From: Undaria pinnatifida
Taxonomy: Eukaryota; Sar; Phaeophyceae; Laminariales; Alariaceae
Reading direction: 5' to 3'
Assembly (NCBI GenBank): GCA_012845835.1
Contig: JABAKD010000025.1
Location: forward strand, 9,181,779-9,245,778
DNA: 64,000 nucleotides
Part shown: piece after piece, positions 32,771-47,700 of the stretch
Layout: every line of letters starts with the position of its first letter
How positions within the stretch are numbered: the stretch's first letter is position 1
Translations under genes and position numbers: made by a program
The notes under the pieces: model-generated
The model's input: the letters and a program-made list of their open reading frames with translations, nothing else
Database searches by the model: none
What the model was told of the DNA's origin: nothing

Positions 32771-35700
32771 GGGGGGGGTCATCCCACTGCAGGGGTGCAG
32801 CGGAAAGTTCTAAGGAAGGTTCTAAGAAGGTTCTGGCCTCCTAACATGAGGATCAATCAGTGTCTCACCCGAAACACGAGGTCCGAGGCATTCGCTCGCG
32901 CAACCCGGGCCAAGACGTTCTATGCTCTACATCCATTATAGTCCTAGAACGAAATATTATGCTGGTAGAGTTATCATACCGACCGGTGGTACCACGCTTG
33001 AAGGATTCCAACCGGCCAGAAACATGCCGAGGAACGTTCGGCCGAAAAAATTCAACCCCTACTGTTGGATGACTCGGAGGAGGGGGGCGGGGGGCGGGGG
33101 GGCGGGGGGGGGGGGGGGCGGGGGGCTTGGCTGCCTGCTGGGAGTAAGTTCGATGTTGCCGCTGGTGCGCGCTACAACAGAGATAACATTTCTGGCTCAT
33201 GTTTTTTTTTATTTTTTCCGAAATGATGGTGTGCTTGTTAACCCGAAATGGTCGGAATGCAGTTCAGTTTTTCCCCAATTTATACGTATTTATATATTTA
33301 TTTATTTGCATTTTTTTTTGTTTCACACACATCTACTTTTCTTCCAGCTTCTGGACACGCCGTGGTCACAGGTGTCGTCCCCTTCCCCTCCCCCGGTTCT
33401 TGCCTTCAATTTTTATCGCGCATAGGGTCCAGCAATCAGTCCCACTGCTCGTCGATTTTTCATTGAGTGTTGCCAACTCACGCCCTCGCGCTTTCCGCAA
33501 GTCGACTTGTGCACAAGAAAAAGTCCCCACGAACTTACAAGTGTATGCGCTCGGGGAGATTCGAACTCACGAAACTGATCTATACCAGGCTCGAGGATAG
33601 CCTGATACGCCACCGCGGCGACCGGTCAGTATATATATATGGAGTCGCTGACCTATATCTTTAATGAGGACACACAACCCGTAATACGCGCGATCGGAGT
33701 ATCACACACACCTTGCAAAGATGAGTTTCGACAAAATCTTCGATCTCACAGCTGGAGCGTATTTTAATTTTTGTAATATATATACTCAGTATATGCCTAG
33801 GCCATCAGTCTGGCCTAGGCTATCAGTCTGTCTGTTCGTCGGGTTTTACGTTCACAATTTCAGTTTACGAAAAAGGGATTGCTTTGAGGCGAGGTATTTG
33901 ATAGAGCAGTGAGTTCATGAAGCCACCACCCTCAGAAGGCAAAAAAGAGCCAGTGCGCCTCTATCGTAGCTCGGCTCCGTTGGGGACGCTTGCTACTGAT
34001 ACCATAGGGGTATACCACTTTTTGGCGAAAAAACAAAAAAATCTCAATGACGGTGCTTCTTGACCCAAAATCGTCCAAATTTTCACATTTCTGCCGCAGT
34101 ATTTTATTTCAATGCCCTAGGCCATCATTCTATCTGTTTGTCGAGTTGCGCTTTTCGTTTTTGCTCAAAATCAGTGCTCGGGTGGGGAATAGAGCTGTTG
34201 ACGCCACCGCTCTCGCAATGAGAATGGGTGCACCTACTGGGCTACGTAGGTGCGTATCTACAGTGATAACCAGCGTTGTAAAAATACACGTCGGATCCAA
34301 AGATGTTAGGTACCTGGAATCTTCCTCCCCTTGCGCTTCGAGCATGCGGGCATGGCTGACAGTCTCGTACGCTTGGTACGCCATCTCCTTCGCCTTTCTT
34401 TGTTTCGCCTGAGGTAAAAAAACAAAAAAGAAAACGCACGCACGCACGCACGCACGAGCGCACGCACGCACACGGAAAACCCGACAAAAAAAAAAGAAAA
34501 AAACGCACGAAACGTAAACAAATACAGTACGACGCGTCGCGAGTGTCATGGATACCATTGCCTCCATCTCTCTCTCTCTGGCTGCTGTCGGAGTGTGACA
34601 CGTATTGGGATAGGGGTATATCGTATGGTATACCTGTTTTTGGCAAAAACCGTTCTTTCTAAAGGAACGACGTTGCTCCTAAACCCAAAATCGTCGGGAT
34701 TTCGCTCCCCTCTTTTTTTTTTGTTTCGGATTGTCCATCAGGTTGCCTTTTTTTTTTTTGTTCTAAAAGAAAATAGTTTTCGGCGTGGAAAATTTTGGTG
34801 GGGAACGTAGCTCCTGAAATTATCAGGAAAGACTCGGAAAATTATTGGTGCACGTGTATCGCCGCACCATTCGGTAGGGGGTGGGCGGGGACTAACTTTT
34901 TAGAGGCTATTTTTGCAGTGTCTCGGGGCCACCCGCGCGAGTGAACCCCCCCCCCCATCCCCCCCCCCTGTTCTTTTTTGCGGCGTTAACCGTTTCCTTC
35001 GGTTAAAAATCTCGATGCTGAATCCGAAACGAATTGGTTAAGCTACGCTTGCGTAAAAAAAATGCCACGCCTTGTGTTTGCGTTTTGTTTTCGGGAGGTA
35101 CAAAGTCACTTGTGCGAGAGTGGTGATGCCTTGTAGGGAAAAAAACGGGCACACCCCCCCTCCCCCCCCCCCCCCTCCCTTACACCTTGGCTTTGGTCCT
35201 CACGCGCATACAACCGTCGGAGAACCACAAAAAAAAAGCAAAGACGCAAACGGCATGACCTGCAACCCCCGATTAACACAATCTCATAGAACACGACAAA
35301 AAACAAAATATAATGACACGTTTTGCTACACTGATGCAAGACTTTAAATCAATCCAGAGAGAGAGAGAAGTACCGTTGTGGGGACGGGGAGAGAAGAGCC
35401 TGCTTAGTGAGCACGCATCCGAGTTACGTCTATAGAGGGAGAAGGAGAAAGAAAAACTGCGAAGATAATATAAGGGATCAACAAAAAAAAAAGATAGACG
35501 ATAAGAGGGGGAAACTTTCCGAGGTGTAAATTATGTTGCAGTGTACCTGGAGCTGCTGGCAGCTCCGAAGGTTCTTCTCCCTTGCGAGTCTCTCCGCCTC
35601 CTCTTGTCTGTCCAGCCGATCCATCTGCGCCACACAAAAAAACGTGTCCGGGTGAGTTTTTTTCAACTTTTTTAAAGGCGTTCGCGGGTCGCGAAGAGAG

Positions 35701-38700
35701 AATATCCGCGATTCGCCTGTCCGTTTCCTCTTTCCCACATACCTGGCACATAGTAGCGGATCTTAACGTCAACGAAATCAATGTTTTGGAGAAAGGGTAA
35801 ATGTTTATGCGAGGGCACACGAGTAAGCACGTGATACGATACGATACAGGTATATACCGCTATCAGACTATAAAGCGCTTTCTGAAGGAGGGGGGGGATT
35901 TCTACACCCCTTTCAGAGCCCCAAATATATCCCTACACTAAGTTCAAGTAACTTCCCCCCCCCAAAAAAAAAGAAAAAAAAACGTTTCTCGTTGCAAAGG
36001 GGGGCGTTAACCCAAAAATCGTCGTAATTTTGGTTCATTTTTTTTCATCTATGATGTCGTTATTAATTGTTTTTTTTAAATACCTAGCCCGTGGGTTTGT
36101 TGATCGGGTCACACTTTTCCGTTTGTTCAAGAGTGGATTTTTGATACAGAGATCCTCGAGCGAAGTGCTTCATGAAAAAAAAAAAAAAGCGTGCGCCTCT
36201 GTACCGTAGCATGCATCGGTGGGGGCTCTAAAACTGAAATACTGGAAATAAAGGCATGGCCTGGGTATACAGAAAATAAAAACGTATTTTGCGAAACAAG
36301 CCTGACGTTTCGTTCCGACGATTTTGGGTTTAAGGAGTCCCCCCCCCCCTCCCCCCCCCCCCCCGTCTTTCCGAAAACATGCTTGCCACGCCATTGAGAC
36401 CCCAAAATCATGCCCAAAAGAAGTGCTACATCAAAATCAATCGTAGCGCAACTCCCCCCCCCCGCAACTTAGTAGGGTCTCCAAAACCCATGCCCTCTAC
36501 AACAGCATCGGCGCTCTCGTAAGAGACACACGCTTCAACTTTATTTAGTCCAGGTTTTCAAAACGCTTGTCACGGGTCATGGCCCGGCCCGCGGGTCAAG
36601 TTGGGGCAGGTCAGGAGGTGTTGGAAAAGTCACGGGTCGGGTGGGGTCGGTCGAGGAGGTTTCCTTGTATCACGGGTCGGGCCGGATAACCGTGACACGA
36701 TCCGACCCGACCCTTTAGGAGGGTATCCGACCCGTCAAAAGCCCTGACCAGTTTGAGCACATCACAAAAGTAGGTAACCTATGTTCCTCTAGCCCTAGAA
36801 TTTTCACGAAAGCTTTTCATGGACCATGAAAGTCCCCACCCCGCTGGTTGGGTAAGGAGGTAGTTCCAAACACCCGCGGGTCGAATCAGGTCGGGTCGGT
36901 TCGGGTGGAGTCAGGAGCTTTTTTCGAAAATAACGGATCACCCTGACATTTTTTTGGAAACATTAAGAAAGCATGCAGCCTTTTGTAGGCGCTCGTCGTG
37001 TACTGGAAAGCGCAAGACATCTATATAGTCCCGTCCTTGCTTCGTCAAAACAAGGATGTAGCCTAGAGTCAGATTTTAGGTCCCTTATGAGAGCGACGCT
37101 CTGTCCGTGAAGCAAATGTATCGTTCCCTTTTTTCCTGCCACGCGCACGCCTTCAAAGAAATATGAAACCCTTTTCAAGCCGTATCCGCACCCCATATCC
37201 CAGGGGCATACACCATAGCAACTGTACGTGTCACGATTATTTTCCATGCTGTATATTCTATAGGCAAATAGATTGTTATTGTTGTGCTGAGAGCGACACT
37301 AAATAGGTTGTGAGTGTTGTGCTGAGAGCGACACTGACTCTACTGAAGTTGCGGGCTACGGTCGTCAAGAGCAACGTTTCACGCACGGGGAGGGGGGGGG
37401 GGGGGGGTGCAGGGTTCAAAACTTTCTGCAGATGAAGGGTGACGGTATGGAGGAAAACCCTATTTTCGCTCCCGGCTCTTTGTGGCCACTCGCCCGACTG
37501 ACTAGCTGCACCTCAATGCGAAGGGAGTCTTCGGGCGGGTTTTTTCGGCACAGCCCAGCTATCCAGCCATTGCAGGGCGGTTTGATGTCAGACGCGTGCT
37601 AGGATAAAGGCTTCAAGGTATACCCGTTTTTTTCTTAAATTGGTTTCCGGATGACGGGGCTCACGTTGTGACCCGAAATCGTTGGAAATAGACCATGTTG
37701 TTTTTTGCCATGATTCTCGTGGTGTACCTAGGCCATCATGGGATTTTCTTATCCGGTGTTCGTAGCAGTTTTATTTTTCTCCAAATCAGATTTTTCGGGA
37801 GAGGGTCTTAAGCTCCCAAATTGGCGGGTAGTATTAAGAAAAAAAAGTTGTTCACCTCTATCGTCGCACGCGTCGAAAAAACAGAAAAGAAAAACGAAAC
37901 AGTTTTGGAGGGTCGCTCCCGCGAGTGAGTCCCGACCCAGCGAACAAAGAGGCCACCTGACCCCCCCCCCCCCCCGCCGTAGCCGTGAGCTGAAGGGGCA
38001 AAAAAAAAACAATGCTTGGAGTTAGACAGAAAACCTTCCTGCATTAGTAGTCAAAAGGCTTTTAAAAAAAAAAAATGGGATCATCTATGCCGTAACAATA
38101 AAGAATCCTCAGATTCGACGCGTGCAACGATAGAGGGAGAACTTTTTGTGGTTATAGAGTTTTTTTTCCCTGAACGACGGGGCTGTCGGTTTCGGCTTGT
38201 ATCAAAATCTGGGTTATAATCTGCGGTTTTCGTAACCGTAAACGTATCTTCGTTGATGCGGCGGAACTCACGGTTACCCGAACGGGTACAATAATTCGGT
38301 GGTTGACATTTGATCGTGACTGCGGGGTCACGTAAACACAATAGGCCACGCCCGTACGTCTTCACTTTAATTTACACCAACGCCGATTGATAATTATAAA
38401 CTTTTCTCAAGTTTCCTCTCCGCTTGATGGCGCGCCTGGTGTCGAAACTACGGCCCCCCTGAACCAGCTAACCTCTTGCACCTGTTTAATCGATTAGGGG
38501 CTCCTTAACCCAAAATTCGGCCAAAACAAGCATTTTTTTTCGTTACGCAACAAGGTTCGTTGTATTCCTATGTCATGAGATTTGTTCATTGGGGCGCACA
38601 TGTGTTTTTCTCAAATTCGGCTCCTTGGTCGGGAAATTGAGCTCTTTAAGTGAGGAGCCTCGGAAACAAAGTGGAGCACGTACCTACGGTAGGATGTGTC

Positions 38701-41700
38701 CATCAGTGTGATGGTCTTTCTGCAGTAGTATAGTGGTGGTCCCTCTACGGGTATGGCGCAGGCATGCGGTATGCACCAGCCGAAAAACACCGGCACTATC
38801 GCGGCAACCGGCACGCACTCATCCGCTTACTGCTACCTCTGGTTGTTCCCCTCTGTGTCAAGCGACTCCATAGGCACTACAACGGGCAACCGGCACTACT
38901 CGACTAGCGCTATAGAGATTCCATATGTACTACAACGGGAAACCGGCTCCACTCGACCAGCACTATAGGGGGACCACTACTGACAGATTCTACGATAGCA
39001 CCCCCGCCCAAACCAGCGATTTTCTTCAACGAAGGCTTCGTGGATTCTCGACACGAGGAAGGGTGCCATGAAAAAAACACTTATTCGCGTTTTTTCTTGT
39101 CCGCAAAGGACTATATATCGAAAGACGACGCCGGGGTGGCGAGGGGCACCATAGCTCAGGAGATACGGCCGGGATCTGGTTTCAAAACCGGCGATTTCGT
39201 TAAAGAAGAGCTCGGGGGGCTACCGTAGAGCTACTCAAATGTGCTTGAGAAGCCGCGGCCATGTACGAACGCTGACCTCGCTAGACCTGTCCTTGAAGTA
39301 GGCCTTGATCGCCACGTCCTCAACCCGTCTCGCTTCCTCCCTCTCAGCGCGCTCCTTGATTTGGATCTCCCTGGTAGAGTCCCAGCAAGCGTGTTGGCAT
39401 AAAGTGCACGACATCACGTAAGAATTTCGGATTTACGAAACGAATTCAAGACATATATATATTCTTTTTTTTTTCTCATCCAAGGGGGACGATATTTAGC
39501 AGCAGACCCAACATTCTGGCCGCCGGCCCAATGCTACGGTAGGAGTGGTTCACGTTTGGAGCCTCATGTTTTCAGCGGGACGGGGTCACTCGCGCAAGTA
39601 ACCCCCCGTTCATTTGCGGTGTTGATAAAGTTTTTGCGTGCTTTCGTTGCTTGCGATCTTGACACCGACATGCAACGGTTAGCTTTGCTACGCCAAACCG
39701 AAACCCATCTGGAAAAAAAACGTCTCTCAGTGAGGTACAGAGTCACTCGGGGGAGTGAGTGGTCCAAACCGAGCAGTGTAAAACACCCCCCCCCTACCCC
39801 CGTCATCACCGTAGCCCTTGTCCGGGCGGATCTTTAAGGTTGTTTTGAGCGTTTTTTATCTCCCTCATGGGCCGAGAGCTCTGCGGTGGTCCGCAGATCG
39901 GAACTACAAAAGTAAAATAAATTACAAACGAAAAGCGGCGCAGCCGCGTTTCTTGTCCGTTTCTCTTACCCGGGTGAGGGTCAGGGTTCGGGATTGGAGA
40001 CCAAGGCTACGGTAGGTCGCCTTTCGGGCATTTGTTTTCGCAGTGTTTCGGGGTCCCTCGCGCGAGTAACCCCCCTGCTCCTTTACGGCGGTATCGTGAG
40101 CTTCCGTGCAGGTTTCATGTTTGCGACGTCCGTCAGTCGGCAACAGATTGGTAAGGTACGCTGCGCCAAAAATATCGCCAAAGTCGTTGTTTTTCCCCGT
40201 GATATACGGAGTCACCTGTGCGAGTGGCTCAAACCCGGTAGCCAAAATGGCGGTTCCCTCTTACCGTAGCATTGGCCAGGGTCAGGGTTAGGGTTAGGGT
40301 TAGGGTTGGGGTTAGGGTCAGCGTATGGGTCGGGGCCTACATCCATATCTTGATCCCACCAGTAATTTTTTTCCAAGCTCGCAAACGCGACCAGCCTACT
40401 TCTCCAGATATCTGCGTGACCAGAGGGTCAACCACTAACAATCAGACGTCGCCCCAACCACGGTGTTTGTCCAGCTTTGGGGGATTTTTATGTAGCACGA
40501 GTGGGCGTTACTAGCAACCTCGTTGGTTGATAATTGTTTTTTTATTGAACCAATGGTATCTTCCTGATTAAACGTGAATTGTAACTTTTAAGTTAGGCCA
40601 GCTGGCGGATTTTTTACCACTGCAAAATAATATTACAATAATTTCACCCTGACTTCAAGTGATTCCTCTCCCAAAAACATGGGTGCGGTTTTTTCTTTGT
40701 TTTTCTTCAAGGCGTTACCCATCTGTGAAATACGTGTTTTGCACGAAAGACATGACAGACGTGTTCGTTTTTGTGACTGAAATATGTGAAGGACATAACC
40801 TGCCTCTTACAGTGATTGGAGATCGGTTGTGGTATTGGAACTAAACACCGTCACCATCGACACTAATATCAACAACATGAACGTCAACATCAGCATCAAC
40901 ATCAACATCAACATCAACATCATCGCCAACGTCAACATGGACTTCAACATCAACATCAAAAATCGACGTCGACGTCAACATCAACATCAACGCCAACGTC
41001 AACATGGACATCAACATCCACATCAACATCAACTATCAACTATCAACATCAACATCAACATTAACACCAAACATCAGCATCAACATCAACACGAATATCA
41101 ACAACATCAAATCAACATCAAGATCAAGACCAAGATCAACATCAGCAATCAACATCAACACCAAATTTAAAACCAACTTCAACACCAACTTCAACACCAA
41201 CTTCAAACATCAACATCAGCATCAACACCAGCATCAACACCAAATTCCACTTCACCTTCAACATCAACTTCAACATCAACATTAACACCAACGTCAACAC
41301 CAACATCAACTTCAACTTCAACTTCAACTTCAACATCAACACCAACACCAACACCAACACCAACACCAGCATCAACATGAGGGCGCTTGCGGTATACAAA
41401 TAATAGTTGGACAGCAAAGCACATAACATAATACCAGGTACATGCTACGGTGCACCGGTTTCTAAGAAATTTCTGAGCTCCTAACATAAGGAGCTCAATC
41501 AGTATCAACATCACCCGAAACATGACTTCGACGACCTTCCTTCGCGCAACCCGACCTACACTTCTTCACTTCTGCTATGGGTTAGTGCAAAAAAAAAATT
41601 ACACTCGTAAAATCATCATACTGACCGACAGTCCACACTTGACGAGCTCATCGGTCACACACAATAATTAGTCGATCCAAAAAGACTGCTAACCCTACCA

Positions 41701-44700
41701 CCGTGGAATGACCCAGCTCTGTACTGCACCCACAAAGTAGTTGCAAGCAAAAACGAAATAGTTCATCCCGATGAACAACAAACACCATGCATGGCCTACG
41801 CATAACAATATGTACATATATTAAAAAAAAAGGATTGAACTTCCGACAATTTTGGGTTAAGGAGCCCCCTCATAAAAAAAAACACAGTTTAGCCAAAAAA
41901 CGGTATACCTTAATACATCTATCGAGTCATTCCGTGGTATACAGCACTGATACACATTACATTATTTATTTTTTCAACTATTTGAGCCCAGTGACGTCAC
42001 TATTACGTCATTGGGTCGACCGGTATTTTTCGTATGAGTTAGGGTTAGGGCTACAGTAGGGCTAGTTCCATGGTTCTGCAAATCCCAATAGTGTAGGGCA
42101 CCCCGTGGCGGGGGCTGCTCGTTTTGGTGGGCCAGACGTTTCTGACCGGCTGAGGTCGTCAAGAAGTGTGGCACTATCGGGTATTAGAATGACAGTTTTG
42201 TACGAGTGCTTTGCGTTTTCGAGGAGTATTAACCTATTAGAGGGCTATGAATCTATTAGTCTGTTAATTTATAGTGCATAGAAAAAAGTGTTGCTCGGGT
42301 TGCGCGAACGAACGTCTTTCGAAGGCATGTTTGTTTAGGGCGAGATATCGATTGAGCTCCTCGTGCCAGGAGCTCAGAACCTTCTCAAAAACCTTCCGCT
42401 GCTTCACTCCCAGCGGAGGGTTGATTATAATCGCCGACGAATGTTCACAACGTACGGCCCACCCCACCCACCAAAAATAGCAACAACAAAAAAAAACGGC
42501 CAAAAATGACCCTTTTCACCCACGCCCCTAGCTAAAAAGTTCGTTGGTAGGGACAACACTAGCCCAACAACTGTCACCCATAGAATGAGCAACACGCGAT
42601 CATGTATCTATCGATGGACGTTTTTTTACGGGTTTTTCGTTTTTTTTTTTAGTTCCCAACCCAAAAGAAATTGGCAGCCGCAAACATCCTGAGAGCAACC
42701 GTTACCTGCTTCTGTCTATCTCCTCCATGAGCTTTTTTCGCTCCTGTTCTTTCCTAGCCGCCGCGTCGTCCTCCTTTTGCAGCTGCTCCTGAGCCTACAC
42801 CACCACGTGTTATTCAGTAGCGGCGCGGCGTAAGATGCGTACAGAAGGAGGGGGGGGGGGGGGAATTTGGAGCTTGACCTCTTTACAAATGCGCCAAAGT
42901 TCTGGTGGGGAATGCGGGGGCCTAGGACAGGGACTTCGTTTTTTTTTTTGGGGGGGGGGACTCTTTGGAATTGGAGTTGGAACAATAGCCTAGCGACAAA
43001 TTACTTTGTTGTAGCGCGGTTAATGTTTTTGCAGCGGCGAAATGGTCAAGACCCCTTCGGTCCCTCCCCCTCCCCTGCCCTCCCCTCCCCCCCCCCCCCC
43101 CTCCGCTCCGCTCCCGTAGCTTAGCCGCAGATGACATAGTCTCATTTAATAGAATGTAGTGAGATGTACTAATATTGTCTAGCTATAGGTTGGGGTAAAA
43201 TTGTGTACTCCGTGGTAAAACTGGTGACAAACTGGGAGTGGTCCAGTATACTCTGAAGCACTAGTCCTGGTGAGATACTGGCAGCGTACTGGCAGACTAC
43301 TGAGACGCTGGCAACATGTTGGCAGCCTCCGGGAAGTATCCTGTCCTGGCTGTATATTGGCAGGCTCTATATTGGTAGTACGCTGGAAGTACACTGGCAT
43401 TAGGCTAGGAGTACACTGCTCTGATAGCATATTAGCGGTATACTGAAAGCAACACTCTCGTGGTGTACTGGTCTGGCAGTATACCGGCAAGATACTGGAA
43501 GCATACCGGCAGCATTCTGGCAGGATACTGGAAGCATACCGGCAGTATACTGGCAGTGTACTGGAAACATACCGGCAGCCTACTGAAAACGTACCGGTAG
43601 TATACTGTCAGGATACGGGGAGAGCACCGGCAGTGTACTGGCAGCATACTTAGATACTGGTGCAACATATATGTATTCGACTGACCTCCTTTTCTTCTTT
43701 CTTGCCTTCCACCACCCTCGTATTCTCGAGCTCCCTTGTGGCCTTGTCGATCATCGCCTGCCGAACAGACTAACAATAGGAGTTATATTTTTCGAAGCGG
43801 ACATCCGGCGGGGACGGCGGAGGGGAGGGGAAGAGGTAAAAGAGGGAAGAGGGGGAGGAGGTAGGGGCGGAGAATCTCTTACCGCAGCCGGAGAATCTCT
43901 TACCGCAGCCTTGGTCGCTAGGGGAAAAAAAATGTGCATCTAACCTTCCTGGGCACCTCGATTGAGAAGCTCTTCACCTTTTCGATAAATACTGTACTGG
44001 TGTGCCTGACAAGCCCATGGCCTAAGTACGTAACCAATCATTTGGTGTACTGCATGTGTTCTTCGCATTAAACTGACATTTCACCCATCTCATATAGATC
44101 CAGCACAAGCAGTGTCCGTGCCGATTGATGCCTCCCTCTAGAGAGACGAGCTCTGTGGTCACAAACTACTACTGTAGTACAAACTCTAAAGCATGCAAAA
44201 TGCAGTAAGGTGATCTGGCCAAGCAATGCCAAACGCAATGGGTAACGAAAGCGGAACATATGCAGAAGCCAGCACACCGAAACAACTTAGAAGGGAAAGA
44301 CAAGAAGAAGCAAAGATAAAAAAGGAGCATTGTGCTAAAACTTTAAATGAGTTTCCAATGATATTGCATGGGTCGTTAGTCCGTAAGTCGACCACTTTCA
44401 CACGTCGTACAGATCACACCGATCCCAGCTTGACGATCTAGATCTATCAGGGAAGATATGTACGGTCTACAGCAGCTCATGATACCGAGTGGGAGCCGTG
44501 CGACCTGCAGGATCTGGCAAAAGTTACTAATGTTGGATCTGTCCTCTCTGTGTACAGATCCTGCACAACATCTCACAACGACAGATGCAGGATCTACTGT
44601 AGATTGTCTATATGATCTATGTGATCTATATGATCTATATGATATATATTGGCTATATGATCTTGCACTTTCTCTATAATCCCTATGACCTCTATGATAT

Positions 44701-47700
44701 ATCTGACCCGTAGAATCGACATGATATATATAATTTATATTATATATATGATATATATGATCTATACGATCTATATGATCTATATGATATTTTTTGTCTA
44801 TATTATCTGTATGATCTATATTGTCCGTATGATCAATATGATCTATATGATCTATATAATCTATGTAATCTACATGATCTGCATTATATATATATGATAT
44901 CTATTATATGACCTTTATGATATACATGATCTATATATGATCTATGTGATCTATATGATATCCCACTCTGATGTTTTATATTAGGGCAATTTGTTATATT
45001 CTGCATAAGGGCACTTTTCATACCTGGCACATGATATGTATGATCTATATGATCTATACGATCTATATAATCTAAATCATTATCTGTCCAAGGTGCGAAC
45101 GCTCTAGCCAAGAAATGTCACGACCCCTGTTGCAGCACGCGCCACTCTACCTCAAATTTTAGAAAGCTTTGTTTTAAAATGCATACTTCGTATACAAAAT
45201 ATCCAAACGATCCATATATTTCCGGACAAACGTGGTGTCCTTCATGAACCCACCTGACGTTCGTTAAAGCGCTTAGCCTCCAGGCTCTTCCTCGCCCTAG
45301 CTGCTCGATCCAGAGTGTCGCGCTGCTTCCTGCACGTCTCCATATACTGCGGTGCCGCATGGAAAAATAACATGGTATGGAAAATAGTACGTACAGAGTG
45401 TCAAATACTATGTATCTTTTTTTGGTTAGTTTTGTTTTGTGTCCTCCTGGAGATCCAGGCAAAAAAAGTTTGAAACTCCGTACACGTTTCGTTCGTGGCG
45501 AGGTTTCTGCCCTTATGGAAAACACAGACTTGATTTGACGTCACTCCTCCACTGAAATCGCACCCTGGACTCGCCAGTATGGCATAGATTGGTATGGTGT
45601 GATGTGGTACGGTTATCCTGGCTTTCTCCTCGCCCTAGCAGCTCTACCCGCAGTGTCGCGCTACTTCCTGCACGGTTTTCCATATTCTGCGGTGTGATAT
45701 GGAAGCTAAAGTATGGTACGGATCCGTGCTGCGGTCGAGGTGCACTGGCTCTTTCGTGCCGTCTGAGGGTGGTGGTATGAGGAGCTTTATACCTCACCAA
45801 AAATGTTATTTGCCCGTGGCAGGGAAAAATGAGAGTTCAGCTCCATGACCAGGCTCATGGCCTAGGTCTTGAAAAAACGTCAACATATTGCGAAAATAAA
45901 AACGGCGTTTCCGACAATAAGGAGGCCAATCATTCACAAAAAAAACACAATTGCGAAAAAAACGCTGCGTCCAGTTGCGCGCGTCTACGGTATTGTGGAG
46001 GGCCAACGTTTTTTTGAGGAAATGCGAGATTACCGTCGCACATGTGCTAATGGAAGACAAAAACGGGAACAATAATCTGGTCCGAAGCTTTCCTTAGCCA
46101 GCCGCCATTTCGGGACCGCAAAGATGACGATGAGCCTACAGTAGGCCGAGTGGCACCGATGCATGCAACCGGGCACTGCACCCTGTTGTTCACCTTTGCC
46201 TGCGGTTCGCTGCAAATACCGCCAAACACTCGGCTGCCCCAGCCAGAAAAAGGACGCCGTCTTTTCGCTCGGAATCGAAACAAAGGTCGCCGACCGCTAG
46301 CTGCACGGCCTATAATAAGCATTTGCGTTTTTGAAAATCGACTCGGGCCTCCTGTTTCCATCCACTCTGAATTCCATCTAACCTTTTTCGTTATTTCAGA
46401 GGGAAAAACAACAACAAAAACAAAAATCGACGAATAAAACTAACGATTGCGGCATTCTTCACACGAAGCAACCCCACCCGGGCCGCTAGATTGGGCGACT
46501 ACGATTTTTCAGTCCAACCCCAATGCGCATACTTGTTGAGATGCGCGCACAGCTTGCAACTGCCGCCGTTGTCCTTGCGTGCTCGCACCGTGATAAGGGA
46601 CGCGTTTTACAGTTTCGCTTTTATCGCTGTAAGTTAACATTGGTCTCAGAGAGAGAGTCGTTAGGCGCGAAGTCTCGGGAAGGATTAACAAAGGTTATTT
46701 TTTTATTTTATCGCGCGTGTGTTTAACGAAAAACCGATTGCTGGCCAGGGGTATCGGTAAACCCACACTCCGTGGACAACACGTGCAGAGGGTCGCCGGA
46801 ACGTCCAGAAAAGCCCGTCGTCTGGTTGTCTCTACTTACCCACGGTAAGCCATGGGTTTGCTTCACTTTCGGAGGCGTTTTTTTCGGTGGATCGGGTTCA
46901 CCCGCGTGACATACCCCCGCGTTCCTTTGTGTCCTCAAGTTAGTTGCCTTGCCTGTACCAGGGGTAAGGTGGGGGAAGGTACACCTCTTTTTGCGCTGCC
47001 GTCTTTGGGCCGCTCGCCCGCGTGACTCTTCACCTCACAGCCAAACAGTCTTCACACGATTCTTTTTTTTGCTCAACACAGCGCAGCGCAACCAACCATT
47101 CCGTTGCGGGCTCATATCGCCAACGAATGTACACGAAGGCTTAAGGTCCGCAAATGAAACAGCAGGGGGGTCAGGCAGGCGCGGGGGCCAGCCAGGCCCA
47201 CTGAATTTTGAGAGGCCCCACAAGTGACTCCCACCCCGACCTTACCCTTGTCCGCCGCTGTTTTCATTTTGCGACAGGAATCCGAAAAAGGGAAGGATAA
47301 GCTATGTATGCTGCGCCAGGCATATCACCTAGTAGAGTTTTTTCGGGCCGTGAGGTAGGGAGTCGCTCGTGCGAGTGGCTCAACTCCGGTACTGAAAAAG
47401 GGGGATGTGATAAGAGTTTAATGCTACCATGCCGAGGCCTCGGTCTGTTCTGGAAATGGAATCAGAAGGGATGTGATCTTACCGCTAGCTCCTCGTTGAT
47501 CCTCTCGGCCCTCTTTGCCTTCATGTCGTTGTTCGCCTCGAGCATCTTCTCCGTCTCTGCCCGATCTTTCAACTTGCGCGCCCTCGCCAGCTCCTCCTCT
47601 GCTTCTATCGCCGCCTGGGTGTTCGTTCGTTGATGTTGTCGACGAGTTTCATGTTTGCCGATCGTTTTCGTTTTTTGGCCCTCGGATTAATTGGTTATCG

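Noticed and set aside
40829-41523. Asn/Ile/His-rich and Leu/Met/Val-rich open frames
   Set aside because: Produced by the ATCAAC minisatellite; no flanking splice or start evidence.
43867-43906. Tandem pair of CCGGAGAATCTCTTACCGCAG-like units
   Set aside because: Contains GTAAGAG-like donors on the minus strand but leaves only a tiny impossible exon; treated as a local duplication.
43945-43991. Extra candidate exon between exons 7 and 8 (CAG|TATTTATCG to AAG|GTTAGATG)
   Set aside because: Its 47 bp does not fit the phase 0 to phase 0 junction, and other acceptors give a stop or wrong phase. The alignment needs no exon here.
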